64,000 nt of DNA from Bacteroidales bacterium (GTDB lineage: Bacteria; Bacteroidota; Bacteroidia; Bacteroidales; Paludibacteraceae), in contig DUQG01000008.1 in assembly GCA_012837935.1 (NCBI GenBank), positions 1 through 64,000 of the forward strand, read 5' to 3'. Numbering within the stretch: position 1 is the stretch's first letter; every line of letters begins with the position of its first letter. Below, one piece after another: positions 32,281 to 41,938 of this stretch. The position numbers and the translations under genes were made by a program. Under the pieces are notes generated by a model, which saw only the letters and a program-made list of their open reading frames with translations, had not been told where the DNA came from and ran no database searches.

Positions 32281-33759
32281 ATGAAACGTTTAATTTTACT
32301 AATCTATTTTGGTGTATTTGGCTTGGCGGTAGCATTGGCACAGTCCGGCACCATCATTGACGACATATACATCACGCCGAACGAAGCACAAATGGTAAAA
32401 GAAGTGCAGAAAGCTCGGGTTGAGAAGGAAAGAATGGTAAAAACACCTACTTCGAGCATTTCACGAAACGGCGCCAGAGAAATTGTATTTATTGACGAAG
32501 ATGGAAATCAGACAACAGTTATTTCCGATACGATTTACATTGTAGATGGTGAAATAATTGTAGATAGTTTGTTGGTAGCTGATGAAGAATTGGAAGAAGA
32601 TGGTTATTATCTGAACGGATTTAAAGGTTCTCAATCAGATTACGAATATGCAGAGCGTATTCGCCGCTTCCATAATCCACGCTACACTATTACCATAGCA
32701 GATCCGGGATACGATGATATCTATTTTTTAGACGATAATTATTGGAATGTTCATATTGATGGGGTTTATGCTACAATTACACCTACTTGGAATAATCCTT
32801 ATTGGTGGGACTATAAATATTCATCTTTCGGGTACAATAGTTGGGCTTGGAGATATAATTGGGGCTATCCATATTCATATTACTCAGGTTGGGGTTATCC
32901 GTATAGCTACTACGGATGGGGCTATCCTTACTACGACTATTGGTACAATCCTTGGTATTCCGGTTATTATGGCTATGGCTGGGGATATTATCCGTATGAT
33001 TATTACTATGGCGGCTATTATGGATGGTATTCGCCTTATTATTATGGAGGATATTACAGCCCGTCTTATTATAATTCGAACTATGAAGAGGCTAACCGTC
33101 GTCGCTCATTAAGCGCTGGTCGGTATAGTAGTACAGGCTTACGAAGTCATCCTTCTCGTCGTTCGGCAGTAATGTCCGGCAGTAGCGGTAGAACAGATGT
33201 AAGTGGTACACGAATAACTACTAATCGAAGTGGTGTAGATGCTACCAGAAGCACACGAAGCGGAGTTACAACAGGTAGCACAATAAGAAGTGTTACCGGA
33301 AATGTACGTTCAGCATCAAGTGTAGATACTCGTACACGTACCGGAACAGTAAGAAGTGCGGCAGAATGGCAAAATTTACGTAACTCAAATGATGGCGTTC
33401 GTTCATCTTCTAGCGTTATTAACCGTACCGAGCGTTCGTCTGGAAGTTATAATGCCGGTCGCAGTGCAGCAGATTACAGTAGAAGTCGTAGTGCAAATAC
33501 ACGCTCTTACGATAGTTCAAGAAGTCGCTCCTATGACAGTGGAAGTAGTCGACCTAATGTTTTCGACATGGGACGTTCTTCTTCGAGCAGCAGTAGTGGT
33601 TCTTACAGTTCGCCGAGTCGCTCATCCTCGAGCAGTAGTAGTGGCTCTTACAGTTCACCAAGTCGCTCATCATCCGGTGGTGGCAGTTCGTATGGTGGTG
33701 GCTCATCATCCGGTGGTGGTCGCTCATCATCATCTTCTTCATCCGGTGGCAGAAGATGA
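32281..33759 (+). CDS. Secreted Tyr/Trp/Gly-rich then Ser/Arg-rich low-complexity protein
   Basis: 492 residues with a signal peptide (MKRLILLIYFGVFGLAVALAQ). Residues about 25-160 are ordinary and acidic (FIDEDGNQTTVISDTIYIVDGE). About 165-265 is dominated by Tyr, Trp and Gly (repeats like GWGYPYSYY, YYGGYYGW). From about 270 it is Ser/Arg/Gly-rich with a tandem 16-residue repeat (SSSSSGSYSSPSRSSS, twice) and a terminal Gly/Ser tail. Composition suggests a disordered, possibly surface-associated or matrix protein; no enzymatic motif. It lies 80 bases before a FadL-like porin gene, probably as a two-gene unit. I recognise the arrangement from other Bacteroidales but know no assigned function. 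Confidence 0.8.
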   Translation: MKRLILLIYFGVFGLAVALAQSGTIIDDIYITPNEAQMVKEVQKARVEKERMVKTPTSSISRNGAREIVFIDEDGNQTTVISDTIYIVDGEIIVDSLLVADEELEEDGYYLNGFKGSQSDYEYAERIRRFHNPRYTITIADPGYDDIYFLDDNYWNVHIDGVYATITPTWNNPYWWDYKYSSFGYNSWAWRYNWGYPYSYYSGWGYPYSYYGWGYPYYDYWYNPWYSGYYGYGWGYYPYDYYYGGYYGWYSPYYYGGYYSPSYYNSNYEEANRRRSLSAGRYSSTGLRSHPSRRSAVMSGSSGRTDVSGTRITTNRSGVDATRSTRSGVTTGSTIRSVTGNVRSASSVDTRTRTGTVRSAAEWQNLRNSNDGVRSSSSVINRTERSSGSYNAGRSAADYSRSRSANTRSYDSSRSRSYDSGSSRPNVFDMGRSSSSSSSGSYSSPSRSSSSSSSGSYSSPSRSSSGGGSSYGGGSSSGGGRSSSSSSSGGRR

Positions 33760-33839
33760 TACGGTGCAAGATGTAATTAGCACAGTATCTTAAACTTGGA
33801 GTAGATTTAGTCGTTTTACAAGAAATAATTTATAAAAAA

Positions 33840-35432
33840 ATGAAAAAGATATATTTGATACTATGCGCCGTGATATTTTCTGCGGTAGCGATGGCACAAA
33901 CAGAGTATGATGCTTTGCGAATGAGTCAAACAGACTTACATGGAACAGCACGCTATGTAAGTATGGGTGGTGCTTTTGGAGCTTTGGGCGGTGATGCTTC
34001 GGCATTGCGAGACAATCCGGCTGGTTTGGCTGTATATCGTTCAGGTGAGATAACTACCACTCTTAGTGGCTCAAAATCCATTTCAAATGCACTGTGGTAC
34101 GATGACGAGCGAATTAGTGAAAGTAAACTCGGAGTTCAGTTTAATAACTTTGCTTATGTGGTAGCTGGAGCTCGTAACAATGATTATAGTCCGTTGAAGT
34201 TTTCTAACATTTCATTCTCATATACTCGACTGAAAAGTTTTAATCGTTCAATGAGTGCCACGGGAATTAGCAATGCTTCGTTTACAGATTTTTTGGGTGG
34301 ATTTACCTGGGGATTTGATGAAGATGCATTACGTACAACGAAAGATTATGACCCGTTTTTTAATAAGAATATGCCATGGCTTTCGGCTTTGGCTTATGAG
34401 GGTTTCTTGATTGATTTGATTCCGGGCGAAACAACGCAATGGGAATCAGCTTATATAGGAAAAGCTTTGTCGGAAAGTACACTTTATGAAAGTGGTGGTG
34501 TAAATGAATATGCATTCGGTTGGGGGGGAAACTTCAATAATAATCTTTTTGTAGGTGTAAATTTGAGCATACTAGACTTGGATTACAGTTTGCGTGGCCT
34601 TTTAAGTGAAAAGTTTAGTACAGATCAAGGCTCATTCCAATTAAGAAATTATCTTAGCCAGAGTGGTATTGGTGTAAATATGAAATTTGGTGCTATCTAT
34701 ATGCCTACTAACTCTTTACGATTGGGTGCGGCTTTCCACACACCAACGGTTTACACGATGTCTGAACTCTCAGAAGCTACATTGAGCAGTAGAAATAAAA
34801 ACTTTGATGATGCGGCTCTAAACTTTGAAGCGAGGACGAACTTAAAAACACCGGATGGAGGCGCTACACAAAGCTTTCACTTGCAGACACCACTACAAGT
34901 TCAATTAAGTGCAGCTTATTTATTTGGTAAAAAAGGTTTAATTTCCGCCGAGTACAATTTTGTGAATTACACCGGAATGCGTTTTAGCGATGAAGATGGT
35001 CAAATGGATAGTTTTAGACTGGAAAATTTGGGTGAAATTGTAAATGGTAAACAAGTAGGTGGAATGAGTGATGTGTTGAGAAATGGACATGTACTTAAAG
35101 TTGGTGGAGAGTTTAAGCCGTTACCTACATTCGCACTGCGTGCCGGATATGCTTTGCATACAGGCGCTACCAATCCGAAATACGAGGAAGGGAAGATGAT
35201 ACGTCTTGAAACAAGAAATACCAATACAGAGTATTTTGAACAAGAGGCTGCGCATTACTTCACAGCAGGGTTAGGTGTTAGAGAAGCAGGTTGGTTCTTG
35301 GATTTTGCTTATAGCCTGAGAACTCAAAAAGAGAATTTCTATCCCTATCAGTTTAACAGAGAGGATTTGAAACCGGCTGAAATAAATACAAACAATCATA
35401 ATCTAGTAGTAACTTTGGGACTAAAATTATAA
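33840..35432 (+). CDS. FadL/TodX-like outer membrane porin
   Basis: 530 residues with a signal peptide (MKKIYLILCAVIFSAVAMAQ). The mature N-terminus DLHGTARYVSMGGAFGALGGDASALRDNPAGLAVYRSGEIT is the hallmark of the OmpP1/FadL/TodX family, in which an N-terminal plug and NPAG motif precede a 14-strand beta barrel. Alternating strands continue to the end, with a terminal NLVVTLGLKL strand suited to outer-membrane insertion. Family members carry hydrophobic compounds across the outer membrane. Bacteroidota versions are sometimes labelled haemin receptors, without support here. Paired with the Tyr-rich secreted protein upstream; a clear terminator follows. Confidence 0.9.
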   Translation: MKKIYLILCAVIFSAVAMAQTEYDALRMSQTDLHGTARYVSMGGAFGALGGDASALRDNPAGLAVYRSGEITTTLSGSKSISNALWYDDERISESKLGVQFNNFAYVVAGARNNDYSPLKFSNISFSYTRLKSFNRSMSATGISNASFTDFLGGFTWGFDEDALRTTKDYDPFFNKNMPWLSALAYEGFLIDLIPGETTQWESAYIGKALSESTLYESGGVNEYAFGWGGNFNNNLFVGVNLSILDLDYSLRGLLSEKFSTDQGSFQLRNYLSQSGIGVNMKFGAIYMPTNSLRLGAAFHTPTVYTMSELSEATLSSRNKNFDDAALNFEARTNLKTPDGGATQSFHLQTPLQVQLSAAYLFGKKGLISAEYNFVNYTGMRFSDEDGQMDSFRLENLGEIVNGKQVGGMSDVLRNGHVLKVGGEFKPLPTFALRAGYALHTGATNPKYEEGKMIRLETRNTNTEYFEQEAAHYFTAGLGVREAGWFLDFAYSLRTQKENFYPYQFNREDLKPAEINTNNHNLVVTLGLKL

Positions 35433-35451
35433 GAAACTAAATATCAAGCGA

Positions 35452-35479
35452 AAATCCAAGCCAATCACGGCTTGGATTT
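35452..35479 (+). terminator. Intrinsic terminator after the FadL-like porin
   Basis: AAATCCAAGCC pairs with GGCTTGGATTT around a six-base loop and is followed by a T run. Confidence 0.85.
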
Positions 35480-35481
35480 TT

Positions 35482-35512
35482 TTGTGTGTTTTTTTGAAAA
35501 GAACTACCTTTG
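35482..35512 (+). promoter_or_regulatory. Promoter of prfC
   Basis: TTG (35482-35484), 20 bases, TACCTTTG (35505-35512). The leader to the start codon is about 95 bases and is rich in CAAACATC-like words. Confidence 0.6.
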
Positions 35513-35609
35513 CAGCCGTTTTAGTAAAACGAGAAGACAACCGAACTTATAAACAACAACTTATAACATCTAAACACCCAACATCAAGCATCAAACATCA
35601 AACAAAACT

Positions 35610-37184
35610 ATGTCATTACAATCAGAAATAAATCGTCGGCGTACCTTTGCCATTATCAGCCACCCGGATGCGGGAAAAACTACCTTGACAGAGAAACTTC
35701 TTCTTTTTGGGGGTGCAATTCACGTGGCGGGAGCGGTAAAATCTAATAAAATTAAAAAAACAGCCACTTCCGATTGGATGGAGATTGAGAAACAGCGGGG
35801 AATTTCCGTAGCAACTTCGGTAATGGGATTTGAGTATAAAGATTATAAAATCAACATTCTCGATACACCCGGACACCAAGATTTTGCGGAAGATACCTAT
35901 CGGACATTGACAGCGGTGGATAGCGTAATTATCGTGCTGGATGCAGCAAAAGGGGTGGAAACTCAAACGCGCAAACTGATGAACGTATGTAGAATGCGCA
36001 ACACGCCGATTATGATTTTTGTAAACAAACTTGACCGTGAGGGAAGAGACCCGTTTGATATAATGGATGAGCTGGAAGCAGAACTTGGTATCAATGTGCG
36101 TCCGCTCAGTTGGCCTATCAGCATGGGTGAAACTTTCAAAGGCGTTTATAATTTTTACGAAAATAATATGCAGCTTTACACGCCTAACAAACAGACAATT
36201 AGTCAGTCTGTAGAGATTGATGTAAATAGTAGCGACTTGGAAGCTAAAATTGGCGATAAAAATGCAGCTCAACTGCGTGAAGACATGGAATTGATTCATG
36301 GTGTGTATGAGGATTTTGATAAAGAGCTTTATTTGGATGGACTTTTAGCACCTGTTTTCTTTGGAAGTGCGTTGAATAATTTTGGGGTAAAAGAGTTGCT
36401 GGATTGTTTTATTGAAGTAGCGCCATCGCCACGTCCTACGCAGGCGGAGGAGCGATTGGTAAAACCGAATGAGCCGGACTTTACCGGATTTGTATTTAAA
36501 ATCCATGCCAATATGGATCCAAATCACAGAAGTTGTATCGCATTTGTGAAAGTTTGTTCCGGAAAGTTTGAACGGAATGTGAACTACAAGCATATCAGAC
36601 ACGGCAAAATGATGCGTTTTTCCAGTCCAACGGCTTTTATGGCTCAGAAAAAAGAGACTGTGGATGAGGCTTTTGCAGGTGATATCGTAGGTTTGCCCGA
36701 TACAGGTAATTTTAAAATTGGTGATACACTGGCAGCCGGTGAAGAGTTACATTTCAAAGGTTTACCAAGTTTCTCGCCTGAAATGTTTATGTATCTTGAA
36801 AATGCCGACCCAATGAAAGCCAAACAACTTGAAAAAGGGGTAAATCAATTGATGGACGAAGGGGTGGCACAGTTATTTGTCAACCAATTTAACAACCGAA
36901 AAATCATCGGAACAGTAGGACAATTGCAATTTGAAGTAATTCAATATCGACTTTTGCATGAATATAACGCACAGTGTCGTTGGGAGCCGGTTTCACTTTA
37001 CAAAGCCTGTTGGATTGAGAGTGATGACTATGAAGAATTAGAGAACTTCAAAAAGCGAAAAGTTCAATACATGGCGAAGGATAAAGAGGGTAGAGATGTC
37101 TTTTTGGCTGATAGTGCTTATGTGTTGCAGATGGCACAAAGTGACTTTAAGAGTATTAAATTCCATTTTACATCCGAGTTTTAG
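35610..37184 (+). CDS. prfC: Peptide chain release factor 3
   Basis: 524 residues, the usual length. RF3 is a translational GTPase that removes RF1/RF2 from the ribosome after peptide release. G1 is [15 protein letters not shown] (residues 17-31), followed by RGISVATSV in switch 1, DTPGHQDF for G3 and NKLDREG for G4. The C-terminal domain includes [12 protein letters not shown] and the usual [11 protein letters not shown] end. ATG 35610 gives the canonical N-terminus [16 protein letters not shown]. It has its own promoter and a terminator shared with the converging gene. Confidence 0.97.
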   Translation: MSLQSEINRRRTFAIISHPDAGKTTLTEKLLLFGGAIHVAGAVKSNKIKKTATSDWMEIEKQRGISVATSVMGFEYKDYKINILDTPGHQDFAEDTYRTLTAVDSVIIVLDAAKGVETQTRKLMNVCRMRNTPIMIFVNKLDREGRDPFDIMDELEAELGINVRPLSWPISMGETFKGVYNFYENNMQLYTPNKQTISQSVEIDVNSSDLEAKIGDKNAAQLREDMELIHGVYEDFDKELYLDGLLAPVFFGSALNNFGVKELLDCFIEVAPSPRPTQAEERLVKPNEPDFTGFVFKIHANMDPNHRSCIAFVKVCSGKFERNVNYKHIRHGKMMRFSSPTAFMAQKKETVDEAFAGDIVGLPDTGNFKIGDTLAAGEELHFKGLPSFSPEMFMYLENADPMKAKQLEKGVNQLMDEGVAQLFVNQFNNRKIIGTVGQLQFEVIQYRLLHEYNAQCRWEPVSLYKACWIESDDYEELENFKKRKVQYMAKDKEGRDVFLADSAYVLQMAQSDFKSIKFHFTSEF

Positions 37185-37194
37185 TGGAAAAAAG

Positions 37195-37227
37195 AAAGAG
37201 GATGCTCTGTTTTGAGACATCCTCTTT
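37195..37227. terminator. Bidirectional terminator between prfC and the acyltransferase gene
   Basis: AAAGAGGAT/ATCCTCTTT arms with an inner GCTC/GAGA pairing; T run on the plus side, A run on the other. The outer stem is identical to that of the terminator at 2258. Confidence 0.8.
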
Positions 37228-37253
37228 TTATGTTTTTTGCTGGTAAAATGATT

Positions 37254-38267
37254 TTACTTTTTCTCTTTAGCAATTTTGGCTGCAGCAATTTTGGCTGCTC
37301 GTTTTGCTGCACGTCTTTCGTTAAGTCTTTGCTTTAGATAATTAATGTAAGGTTCGATGTAACGTTGGTGTTTTGCTTCCACCAAATCATCCATTGTGAG
37401 CATAATAGCCGATTCGTAAGTGCCGCCAAAATCTTTATCAATCATTGTTCCGAACATTCTTAGCGTGTCTGTAAGTCCAATATACGCATTGAACATAGGC
37501 GGGATGGTAGTGCCAATGTGGCGAACAGTTTTTTGCAAAGCTTTGTAGTTTGCCGTGGCTGTTTTCTCGGTTAACACCACGTCGGCTATTTTTTTACCCT
37601 CTTCGCTAACTTGCACAGGAACTTTTGGGCTTACCAGATTATCCGGATCCGGACAGTGTAGAAACATATATTCGTAGAGAAGCTCGCGAGCCAATTGCGG
37701 ATAGCTAGGATAAATGTTTACTTTTCCGATAAAATATTTCGATTTTTTTTCTGAATGTATCAGTGCACCCAGTCCGTCCCAAAGGTTGTCCAAAGCAAAT
37801 AAACTTTTAACCCCTTTTTTGGCTGTTTGGTAGTCCGGCTGAATAAATGCACGTCCCAGTTCAATGGAGTAGGGTAGATAGTCCTTGATAAACTCATCAC
37901 TGAATGTGAAAAAGTCAGACATCACAAAATTGGGTTGTCCGTCTTCTTTCATTTCCACATCTGCACCGGATAGGAAGCGATAGCCGCCAACAATTTCTTC
38001 ATCTTCAGGACTCCAAATGATTAGTTGCTTGAAAGGTTTTTTCAAAAAATCAAAATCGTCCGTGTCAATTTCTTTGCCGGTACCACCACCCCAAGAGCGA
38101 AACGAGATTTCTCGTAGTCGTCCGATTTCGCGCATAATATTGGGCGATTGGAAGGCGTCTGTAATGTAAATTTCGTTGTGAGCTTTGTTTGTTGGACGGA
38201 TAAAAATTTTTTCGGTCAGTTCTTTCTTTAACAAACTTCTGTCAACAGGGGGTATAATTTGTTCCAT
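37254..38267 (-). CDS. GNAT-type N-acyltransferase, GlsB/OlsB-like
   Basis: 337 residues. The core (about 20-230) resembles the Acetyltransf_5/OlsB group, often misnamed hemolysin: REISFRSWGGGTGKEID (about 52-68), FKQLIIWSPEDEEIVGGYRFL and IELGRAFIQPDYQ. In Bacteroidota such enzymes add a 3-hydroxy fatty acyl chain to an amino acid to start glycine- or ornithine-type lipids; the exact amino acid cannot be read here. The partner O-acyltransferase often found beside it is absent. The C-terminus is a lysine/alanine-rich helix (ERRAAKRAAKIAAAKIA), possibly peripheral to the membrane. A good promoter precedes it. Confidence 0.75.
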   Translation of the reverse strand: MEQIIPPVDRSLLKKELTEKIFIRPTNKAHNEIYITDAFQSPNIMREIGRLREISFRSWGGGTGKEIDTDDFDFLKKPFKQLIIWSPEDEEIVGGYRFLSGADVEMKEDGQPNFVMSDFFTFSDEFIKDYLPYSIELGRAFIQPDYQTAKKGVKSLFALDNLWDGLGALIHSEKKSKYFIGKVNIYPSYPQLARELLYEYMFLHCPDPDNLVSPKVPVQVSEEGKKIADVVLTEKTATANYKALQKTVRHIGTTIPPMFNAYIGLTDTLRMFGTMIDKDFGGTYESAIMLTMDDLVEAKHQRYIEPYINYLKQRLNERRAAKRAAKIAAAKIAKEKK

Positions 38268-38616
38268 TTTGTCTGTTTTTTTGGGGTTACTGCTATTTTT
38301 TAGCCAAATTTGTTACAAAAATAACAATTTTTTTTCAAACTCAATCCTTTTTCTTACAATTATCTTGAATAATGTACCAATAATTTAATAATCACTGCTT
38401 TAAACTGCTCACTTTGATAAGTTTTGTGCAAAAAAATGACTTATTTTATGTTTCAGCACAACCAATTTTGAAAAATGACGTTATATATAATAAGGAGATG
38501 GGAGACGGTAAATAGTAGTCGGTAGATGAGAGATAAAAAGCAAATACATGTAACTTCGTGCTTCGACTATTTTACACCCGACACCTAACATCCATCATCT
38601 AACAATATTATCAAAC
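38268..38616. other. Divergent intergenic region with minus-strand promoter
   Basis: 349 bases. On the minus strand TATTTTTG (38316-38323) with TTG 18 bases further up (38342-38344) is a fair promoter for the acyltransferase gene. On the plus strand I see no clear promoter for the esterase; the last 120 bases are purine-rich and repetitive (GGGAGACGG, GTAGATGAGAG). No gene seen. Confidence 0.5.
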
Positions 38617-39381
38617 ATGAAATCAAAAATTTTTATTTTGCTGAGTTTATTTCTTAGCTCTGCGTTGATGGCAGATAACAGTATGTACGAAAAATGTGAA
38701 TTTGTATTTAAAGGCGACACGCTTAGATATAGAGTGCTATTCCCTGAAAATTACGATAAGTCGAGAAAATACCCGCTGGTGTTGTTCCTTCATGGTTCAG
38801 GTGAGCGCGGAAGTGACAATGAAGCTCAACTTACGCATGGTGCTTCGCTTTTTACGGATGAAGAAACGAGAAAAGATTATCCTTCCATCGTTATTTTCCC
38901 GCAATGTCCGAAAAGTGAATTTTGGGCAAAAATGGAAATAAGCGAAAAAGGAATAGAATTTCCAGAAAAACCAAAAATAACAAAATCACTTTTACTCGTT
39001 AAAAAGTTACTGGATAACTATAAAAAAAAGGAAGCTGTGGATAAGAAACGAATCTATGTGATGGGGCTTTCCATGGGTGGAATGGCAACTTTTGATTTGA
39101 TAAGCAGATACCCAAAATATTTTGCGGCAGCTATTCCTATTTGTGGCGGAATAAATACAGATAGACTAAAAAAACTTCGAAAAATGCCGATTCGGATATT
39201 TCATGGCGGTGCAGATCCGATTGTTTCAAGGGAATTTTCTCGCAATGCCTACATTGAGCTAAAAGCACGTGGGTCGCAGCGAGTGGAATATGTGGAATTT
39301 CCGGATGTGGGTCATAATAGTTGGACGCCTGCTTTTAACTATCCCGATTTTTTGAGCTGGATGTACTATCAGTCGCATTAA
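38617..39381 (+). CDS. Secreted esterase/dienelactone-hydrolase-like alpha/beta hydrolase
   Basis: 254 residues with a signal peptide (MKSKIFILLSLFLSSALMA). Alpha/beta-hydrolase features: the oxyanion segment LFLHGSGERG (56-65), the nucleophile elbow GLSMGG with Ser152, the acid Asp200 in HGGADPIV and the His233 in DVGHNSW, so a full triad is visible. The layout matches the prolyl-oligopeptidase-like or PHB-depolymerase-like esterases of Bacteroidota, some of which act as feruloyl or acetyl esterases on polysaccharides. The actual substrate is not indicated, and no glycan-use genes are adjacent. The start is supported by the signal peptide. Confidence 0.85.
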   Translation: MKSKIFILLSLFLSSALMADNSMYEKCEFVFKGDTLRYRVLFPENYDKSRKYPLVLFLHGSGERGSDNEAQLTHGASLFTDEETRKDYPSIVIFPQCPKSEFWAKMEISEKGIEFPEKPKITKSLLLVKKLLDNYKKKEAVDKKRIYVMGLSMGGMATFDLISRYPKYFAAAIPICGGINTDRLKKLRKMPIRIFHGGADPIVSREFSRNAYIELKARGSQRVEYVEFPDVGHNSWTPAFNYPDFLSWMYYQSH

Positions 39382-39470
39382 AAAGCCGAATTTGAGCGAA
39401 ATAACTATCATTTTGTCAAAAAAAATGACTTGCAATGTGAAAAAAAAGAAAAAAACAATCAAAATGTAGC

Positions 39471-39499
39471 TTGTAAGAGTAATATTTTAATTATATTTG
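39471..39499 (+). promoter_or_regulatory. Promoter of the korDABC operon
   Basis: TTG (39471-39473), 18 bases, TATATTTG (39492-39499), 34 bases before the first start codon. Confidence 0.65.
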
Positions 39500-39533
39500 T
39501 ACAATATATATTCTAACTAAAAAATGTAAAAAA

Positions 39534-39761
39534 ATGGCAAAGCTTAAAGGTACAGTTGTTGTTGATACTGAACGCTGTAAAGGCTGTAATTTGTGTGTTG
39601 TGGCTTGTCCACACGAAGTTCTGATGCTGAACAAAGAGGCAAATGTGAAGGGCTATAACTATTCGTACATGGCTAACCCTGAGAATTGTACGGGTTGTAC
39701 TACATGTGCATTGGTTTGTCCGGACGCTTGTATTACAGTGTATAGAGTGAAGGTGGACTAA
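39534..39761 (+). CDS. korD: 2-oxoacid:ferredoxin oxidoreductase, delta (ferredoxin) subunit
   Basis: 75 residues carrying two 4Fe-4S motifs: Cys15, 18, 21, 25 (CKGCNLCVVACP) and Cys52, 55, 58, 62 (CTGCTTCALVCP). As the ferredoxin-like subunit it carries electrons from the thiamine-diphosphate centre to external ferredoxin. It is the first gene of the four-gene unit D-A-B-C on the plus strand, with its own promoter. The set most probably makes the 2-oxoglutarate:ferredoxin oxidoreductase of anaerobic Bacteroidota; a branched-chain keto acid substrate cannot be excluded. Confidence 0.93.
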   Translation: MAKLKGTVVVDTERCKGCNLCVVACPHEVLMLNKEANVKGYNYSYMANPENCTGCTTCALVCPDACITVYRVKVD

Positions 39762-39903
39762 ACCTGTGTTTAGCGACTGACATTAACTTTATTATTAAAT
39801 AAACAGATTAACAACAATAAAAAACGATGCTTTTAGCAGTTATGTCTTTAGGTTTTTTTATCGAAAAATAAAAAGACAGCGTAATTAAGAAAGCTTATAC
39901 GAT

Positions 39904-40983
39904 ATGGAAGAAGTAATTTTAATGAAAGGTAACGAAGCTGTGGCACATGCCGCAGTACGTGCCGGTTGCGATGGATATTTCGGATATCCTATTACACCAC
40001 AATCGGAAGTCATGGAAACCCTGATGGAAATGAAACCTTGGGAAACAACTGGAATGGTAGTGCTCCAAGCTGAAAGTGAAACATCATCCATCAATATGGT
40101 GTATGGTGCTGCCGCTTGTGGAAAACGCGCCATGACGTCATCATCGAGTCCCGGCGTGAGTTTGATGCAAGAGGGATTCTCGTACATTGCAGGCGCTGAG
40201 CTGCCTTGCGTGGTAGTAGATGTGATGCGTGGCGGTCCCGGATTGGGTACTATTCAGCCAAGTCAAGCAGATTACTATCAGATAGTAAAAGGTGGCGGAC
40301 ATGGCGACTATAAAATCATTACACTTGCACCGGCTACGGTTCAAGAAATGGCAGACTTCACGGTTTTGGCTTTTGACTTAGCCTTTAAATACCGTATGAT
40401 GGCAGTAGTTTTAACTGACGGCGTTATCGGTCAAATGATGGAAAAAGTGGTGTTGCCACCGTTCCGTCCACGTTGGACTGAAGAAGAAATTCGTAAGCTG
40501 AACCCTTGGGCAACTTTGGGACGTACGCCGGATAGAAAGCCAAATATAATTACATCGTTGGCGCTGCAAGCAGAAGAGATGGAAGAAATCAACCTTCGTC
40601 TGCAAGCACGTTACAAAGAAGTTGAGAAAAACGAAGTTCGCTACGAAGAGATAATGTGCGAAGATGCTGAATATCTAATTGTAGGATTTGGTATTAGTGC
40701 ACGTATTGGACAAAAAGCGGCGGAAATGGCTCGTGAAGAGGGTTTGAAAGTTGGTTTGCTTCGTCCTATCACACTGTTCCCATTCCCAACCAATGAAATT
40801 AATCGATTAGCAAAACAAGTGAAGGGAATTTTGACGGTAGAGCTAAGTGCAGGACAGATGGTGGACGACGTTCGATTGGCTGTTAACGGAGAAATTCCGG
40901 TAGAGTTCTACGGCAAAATGGGTGGAATTGTTCCTTCACCGGACGAAGTACTAAAAGCGCTAAAAGAGAAAGTTATCAAGTAG
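39904..40983 (+). CDS. korA: 2-oxoacid:ferredoxin oxidoreductase, alpha subunit
   Basis: 359 residues. It starts MEEVILMKGNEAVAHAAVRAGCDGYFGYPITPQSEVMETL, typical of the pyrimidine-binding alpha subunit, with YPITPQSE and SSSSPGVSLMQEGFSY (about 79-94) lining the active site. The C-terminal part (YLIVGFGISARIGQKAAEMA ... VGLLRPITLFPFP) is the transketolase-C-like domain. With KorB it forms the core that oxidatively decarboxylates 2-oxoglutarate to succinyl-CoA, passing electrons to ferredoxin. The spacing of 142 bases from korD and 82 to korB is loose, but all are in one direction with no terminator visible. Confidence 0.95.
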   Translation: MEEVILMKGNEAVAHAAVRAGCDGYFGYPITPQSEVMETLMEMKPWETTGMVVLQAESETSSINMVYGAAACGKRAMTSSSSPGVSLMQEGFSYIAGAELPCVVVDVMRGGPGLGTIQPSQADYYQIVKGGGHGDYKIITLAPATVQEMADFTVLAFDLAFKYRMMAVVLTDGVIGQMMEKVVLPPFRPRWTEEEIRKLNPWATLGRTPDRKPNIITSLALQAEEMEEINLRLQARYKEVEKNEVRYEEIMCEDAEYLIVGFGISARIGQKAAEMAREEGLKVGLLRPITLFPFPTNEINRLAKQVKGILTVELSAGQMVDDVRLAVNGEIPVEFYGKMGGIVPSPDEVLKALKEKVIK

Positions 40984-41065
40984 TATAATATGGTTTTGAG
41001 TTCTGAGTTTATAGTGATTTAGTATGTGGTGTGAACGGAACTTAAAGCATTAAACTTCATAAAAA

Positions 41066-41824
41066 ATGTCAAGTAAAATAATAGATTCCAAAAATTTGGT
41101 TTATAAAAAACCAACACTTCTAAATGATATAAATATGCACTACTGTCCGGGCTGTAGTCACGGCGTGGTACACAAACTCATTGCGGAAGTAATTGAAGAG
41201 ATGAATATTGGTGACAGGGCAATTGGTGTAGCACCGGTAGGTTGTGCGGTTTTTGCATACAAATACATCGATATTGATTGGCAAGAAGCTGCTCACGGAC
41301 GTGCGCCTGCATTAGCTACCGCTATCAATCGGTTGGTACCGAATGCAATGGTTTTCACTTATCAAGGTGATGGTGACTTGGCTGCGATTGGTACGGCTGA
41401 AACGATTCACGCTTGTAACCGCGGTGAAAATATTACCATCGTGTTTATCAACAACGCTATTTACGGTATGACCGGAGGACAAATGGCGCCTACAACTTTG
41501 TTAGGAATGAAGACTGCCACTTCACCTTACGGACGTACGGTAGAAATAAATGGCTATCCGCTGAATATGACCAATATTTTGGCAACACTTCCCGGAACTT
41601 GCTATGTAACACGTCAGGCAGTTCATACAGTGGCAAGTGTAAGACGCACTAAAAACGCTCTTAAGAAAGCGTTCCAAAATACTTTGGATAAAAAAGGAAC
41701 ATCCGTAGTAGAGGTCGTATCTACTTGTAACTCAGGATGGAAAAAGACACCGGAAGTATCTAATGAATGGTTGGTGGAAAATATGCTGCCGGAATATCCG
41801 CTGGGCGATTTGAAAGACGAATAG
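41066..41824 (+). CDS. korB: 2-oxoacid:ferredoxin oxidoreductase, beta (TPP-binding) subunit
   Basis: 252 residues. The thiamine-diphosphate/Mg motif is GDGDLAAIG (about 110-118), continuing IVFINNAIYGMTGGQMAPTT, a strongly conserved segment of this subunit. The N-terminal HYCPGCSHGVVHKLI supplies the Cys pair expected in KorB proteins. It binds thiamine diphosphate and carries out the decarboxylation together with KorA. It lies between korA and korC on the same strand. Confidence 0.96.
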   Translation: MSSKIIDSKNLVYKKPTLLNDINMHYCPGCSHGVVHKLIAEVIEEMNIGDRAIGVAPVGCAVFAYKYIDIDWQEAAHGRAPALATAINRLVPNAMVFTYQGDGDLAAIGTAETIHACNRGENITIVFINNAIYGMTGGQMAPTTLLGMKTATSPYGRTVEINGYPLNMTNILATLPGTCYVTRQAVHTVASVRRTKNALKKAFQNTLDKKGTSVVEVVSTCNSGWKKTPEVSNEWLVENMLPEYPLGDLKDE

Positions 41825-41938
41825 CTTAGTAGTTTGTAGTCAGTAGTAAATAGTTTTGGAGTTTACTAAAAGAAGACAATTGAGGAATTTAAATAATATT
41901 GTCCGTATCTTTTTTGGCGGGCGTTTTAATAATTTAGT

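Noticed and set aside
32747-33112. Ile/Met/Gly-rich open frame inside the Tyr-rich gene
   Set aside because: It arises from shifting the repetitive TAT/GGC codons by one base; composition is an artefact of the repeat.
35622-36299. Long open frame (225 codons) on the strand opposite prfC
   Set aside because: It is a mirror of the strongly conserved RF3 coding sequence; the translation is Cys/His/Phe-rich without any recognisable fold.
37254-38267. Haemolysin assignment for the acyltransferase-like gene
   Set aside because: The family label derives from misannotation; the residues seen are those of a GNAT/OlsB-type N-acyltransferase.
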